DNA of 60,000 nt, from assembly GCA_030704615.1 (NCBI GenBank), contig CM060733.1, forward strand, positions 66,900,001 to 66,960,000, given 5' to 3'. The position numbers and the translations under genes are program-made. The stretch comes from Takakia lepidozioides (Eukaryota; Streptophyta; Takakiopsida; Takakiales; Takakiaceae). The notes below the pieces were generated by a model, which was given only the letters and a program-made list of their open reading frames with translations, was not told the DNA's origin and ran no database searches. Below, one piece after another: positions 57,701 through 60,000 of this stretch; within the stretch, counting starts at the first letter, position 1; the number at the start of each line of letters is the position of its first letter.

Positions 57701-58014
57701 TTAGACGATGTGAGAATACCAGTAAAGTAGAACAGATTTTGGAGAGGGCTAGGGAGGACAGAAGGATAAGCAAAGAGTTGGCAGCAGCTGAGACAAGTAG
57801 ACGGGTGCGAAAGTTCATATGTGATTCAGCGGATGAGAGCGATGCAGACAAGGAGGACGACGACCCAACGGAGGTGAGATGGTCGGTTCTGCAAGGGGAA
57901 GATGGGATTTTTGAAAGCCTGGCCAATGAGCAGTCCGCTGGAGATGACGGGGTGGAAGCAGAGCAGGACATTCAAAGACAGGACGACGATAGTGATGATT
58001 TTCAAGATTGGTAG
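54749..58014 (+). pseudogene. Permuted DNA methyltransferase-like gene, copy D (5'-truncated)
   Basis: Seven exon-like blocks: 54749-55034, 55116-55236, 55319-55537, 55681-56.81k, 56899-57.15k, 57254-57.45k and 57.57k-58014. The first three match the helical middle of copy A (LQLEKLHHLS, TRWLSIWNAS, LEDYVTRFR). Then FFMAWTV and CPWYLDMF, CVNESFLAALDG, IILDIPDGEPVEGL (56544 onward), RMVLDDRGCVVVLASRGK, SAM motif VLDLICGTG joined to GASMWAGRFSDRH across an intron, an acidic tail and ARKNVPFFARADF. The ParB-like exon is missing. TAG at 56094, TGA at 56706 and a frameshift near 57.08 kb disable it. It is closest to copies B and C. Confidence 0.8.
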
Positions 58015-58046
58015 AATTTAAATGATCCGTACATTTAAATTCTCTT

Positions 58047-58055
58047 CCAGAGTAT
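58047..58055 (+). promoter_or_regulatory. TATA-like element between copy D and the palindrome array
   Basis: AGTATATAAAGG is a good TATA match about 35 bp after the copy D stop. It precedes the palindrome array. No downstream gene is recognised on this strand. Confidence 0.3.
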
Positions 58056-58139
58056 ATAAAGGAAATTCTCCCCGTCCTTCATGTCCCCTCTCCCATGTGC
58101 TTCTCAACGACACCATCGTCCAAACCACGTCCCTCCGAA

Positions 58140-59060
58140 AATCGGAAATGCGGCACCGCATTTCCAAAACCGGGGCAAGAACAATTTTCCGTTTCATGGT
58201 TTGGACATCAGAAACTGTTCGGCCGAACGGAAATGCGGTGCCGCATTTCCGTTTTCGACATGGCAGTTTTGCCGATTGCCAGCTCCTTCCATGGAGGTAA
58301 ATGGAAATGCCACCCCGCATGCGGAGGCCGAACACGTTATTTAAATGGCGGACGTGGAAATGCGGTGCCGCATTTCCATTTTGGAGATGGACGTTTTTCC
58401 AACTCCAGACCCATCGACGGAACTGCGGCTCCGCATTCCATGATTCTGGACGGGAATGCGGCACCGCATTCCATTGACCAATAAGAAATTTTGATGACGT
58501 ACATGGAAATGCATCGCCGCATTTCCAGAACGGACATCGTTGTTTGTCCAATTCCAGACCCTTGGACGGAAATGCGGCGCCACATTCCATCGTGTTGGAC
58601 GGAAATGCGGCACCGCATTCCATTGTCCAATAAGAACTTTCGATTGCCAAACATGGAAATGCGGCGCCGCATTTCCAAAACAGACATCGTTGTTTGTCCA
58701 ATTCCAGACCCTTGGACTGAAATGCGTGTGGGCATTCCGTCTTGCTGGACGGAAATGCGGCACCGCATTCCATTGTCCAATACGAAATTTTGATGACGGA
58801 CATGGAAATGCGGTGCCGCATTTCAGAACGGACATCGTTGATTGTCCAATTCCAGACCCTTCGACGGAAATGCAGCACCGCATTCCATTGTCCAATAAGA
58901 AAATTTGATGACGGACATGGAAATGCGGTGCCGCATTTCCAATTCGAAGTATGGTAATGCCATGTCAAGAAATGAACTGCGGTACAACATTTCCGTTACG
59001 ACCACAATGGATGAAAGGGAGCTGCCAGAAGAAAAATGAAATGCGGTGCCGAATTTCCGA
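58140..59060. repeat. Palindrome array C (core TGCGGCGCCGCA family)
   Basis: About fourteen copies of GAAATGCGGCACCGCATT-type palindromes spaced 30-130 bp apart. Spacers repeat CATTGTCCAATA and TCCAATTCCAGACCCT. Central bases are mostly GGTGCC or GGCACC with two GGCGCC. It belongs to the same dialect as array B. Confidence 0.9.
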
Positions 59061-59333
59061 GCTTCAGCATGTACATGTTTCCTTTTACTCATACATGGAT
59101 TTCCTTCACTTCAGGACTCTGGTATCGCTGACTCTAGTATATTCATGTGGACAGACACATTGTAGAAATGAGACCACAAATTGTAAACAGTGGGCCAATT
59201 ACGGCAGTTCTTGAACACAATGAAACAGAGCACACAGAAGTGAGGTACGATGGGTTGTTTTATTGATTGAACACGGTGTCTCACATTTAGCAACTCCAAA
59301 CAAATCTAAGCCCTTCCTCCTTCTACATGGGCG

Positions 59334-59993
59334 TCACCAAGTCGACGGAACTTCGATAGCCCTCAAAACAAGCTCATTACTGATGCGGCACCTCGAGGTA
59401 AACTGCAATGCGGTCGATCTGGTGCCCTTGGTGGAGCTGACGACAATGTCATGCCCATCAATCATACCACCATCATACATCGACAAGGTCACTGTGGGCC
59501 TCCTATGCCCGTGCGATTCGTCTTCGCAACTCAGCCGAATGTCTCCATACACTGGAAAAGCGGAGTGAACTTCACGAACATAGTTTTCCCCGGTGCCGTC
59601 CTCCCTGGTCCACTGGCAGCAGTTCCAGCGCCAAAGTGAGGCCGTGCGTGATCTGTCCGGCATCCCATTCCACCTTGGTATATCGAGGTCAACAATTTTC
59701 AGGACCCACGGACCGCATTGACCCTCGCCCTCACCTCGCTCAAAGCGGTAATAGCCCTCCAAATACTCCATTGCGCGCAAAGACTCCCACTTGATTCCAC
59801 AAGCGTCAATGAAAACAGAGAGCCAGACAATGATGTCTCCTGATTCTGGTTTGAACATAGAATAATCGTGGCCATGATAAGGGCAGTCAACAGGATTTTG
59901 GTGGCACGGCATCCTTGAAAAAGATGAGTGGAATACGCTCAATGACAGAGGCAGCAGCGCGGTGGCTGGAAGAAGTTCAAGCAAACGCTGCAA
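59334..59993 (-). CDS. Hypothetical protein, 219 residues, possibly extending past the window
   Basis: Uninterrupted minus-strand frame with balanced composition (FKPESGDIIVWLSVFIDACG, WVLKIVDLDIPRWNG, VYGDIRLSCEDES, GGMIDGHDIVVS). The first 30 residues are Leu-rich and could act as a signal or membrane segment, or lie outside the true start. I do not recognise the family. The frame runs to within 7 bases of the window edge, so an upstream start is possible. Confidence 0.4.
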   Translation of the reverse strand: MQRLLELLPATALLPLSLSVFHSSFSRMPCHQNPVDCPYHGHDYSMFKPESGDIIVWLSVFIDACGIKWESLRAMEYLEGYYRFERGEGEGQCGPWVLKIVDLDIPRWNGMPDRSRTASLWRWNCCQWTREDGTGENYVREVHSAFPVYGDIRLSCEDESHGHRRPTVTLSMYDGGMIDGHDIVVSSTKGTRSTALQFTSRCRISNELVLRAIEVPSTW

Positions 59994-60000
59994 TTCCTCA

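Overview
This window looks like transposon-packed intergenic DNA from a large streptophyte genome, either a charophyte alga or a seedless land plant. The clues are two plant-type Ty3/Gypsy elements (one a chromovirus), CACTA and Tourist-like DNA transposons, PLS-type pentatricopeptide repeat (PPR) debris, GT-AG introns, and a Gypsy element carrying a cytosine methyltransferase, a combination reported before from charophyte algae. No bacterial operon structure, rRNA, tRNA or CRISPR was seen. Nearly every coding region is broken by stops or frameshifts. The only host-like gene remnant is a two-exon end resembling pICln at 50.0-50.4 kb. Species was not determined. Exon and repeat borders were placed by eye.

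Layout. 0.9-6.9 kb: a minus-strand Gypsy element ordered protease, C5-cytosine DNA methyltransferase, reverse transcriptase, RNase H, integrase, PHD finger. 7.0-7.7 kb: a CACTA transposase fragment (DUF4218-like). 7.7-13.5 kb: a plus-strand Gypsy chromovirus with an intact 3' LTR, a 5' LTR cut to 28 bp and a reverse transcriptase lacking its catalytic core. 14.3-16.2 kb: an array of long palindromes centred on GGCGCC. 16.5-20.1 kb: a MULE-like transposase with a DDE core and SWIM zinc finger. 21.1-27.0 kb (minus): a ten-exon gene for a ParB-like domain plus a permuted N4/N6-type DNA methyltransferase-like domain, with a palindromic minisatellite in intron 1. 27.9-29.2 kb (plus): a second MULE-like transposase copy, divergent from that gene. 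29.3-38 kb: PPR fragments, a 4.8-kb non-autonomous CACTA element with TIRs and a TSD, and dispersed repeats. 38.95-47.06 kb: what appears to be one composite transposon with inverted (GCTCATG)n-AAATAG ends, a leftward SWIM transposase remnant, a central 3.5-kb palindrome array and a rightward methyltransferase-like gene. 48.5 kb: a Tourist-like MITE. 52.1-58.0 kb: two more methyltransferase-like copies head to tail, then another palindrome array at 58.1-59.1 kb.

How the parts may work together. The methyltransferase-like genes, SWIM transposases and GGCGCC palindrome arrays recur together. In two places transposase and methyltransferase are divergent around palindromic DNA, and the same terminal repeat is found downstream of both gene types. 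I infer a two-gene DNA transposon family whose arrays serve as transposase binding sites, methylation targets or both. The palindrome core differs between copies (TTCGGCGCCGAA, TGCGGCGCCGCA, GGCGGTACCGCC), as expected if arrays and proteins co-evolve. The arrays and the placed premature stops (ten TAG, four TGA, no TAA) are dominated by changes expected from deamination of methylated C in CG and CHG contexts.
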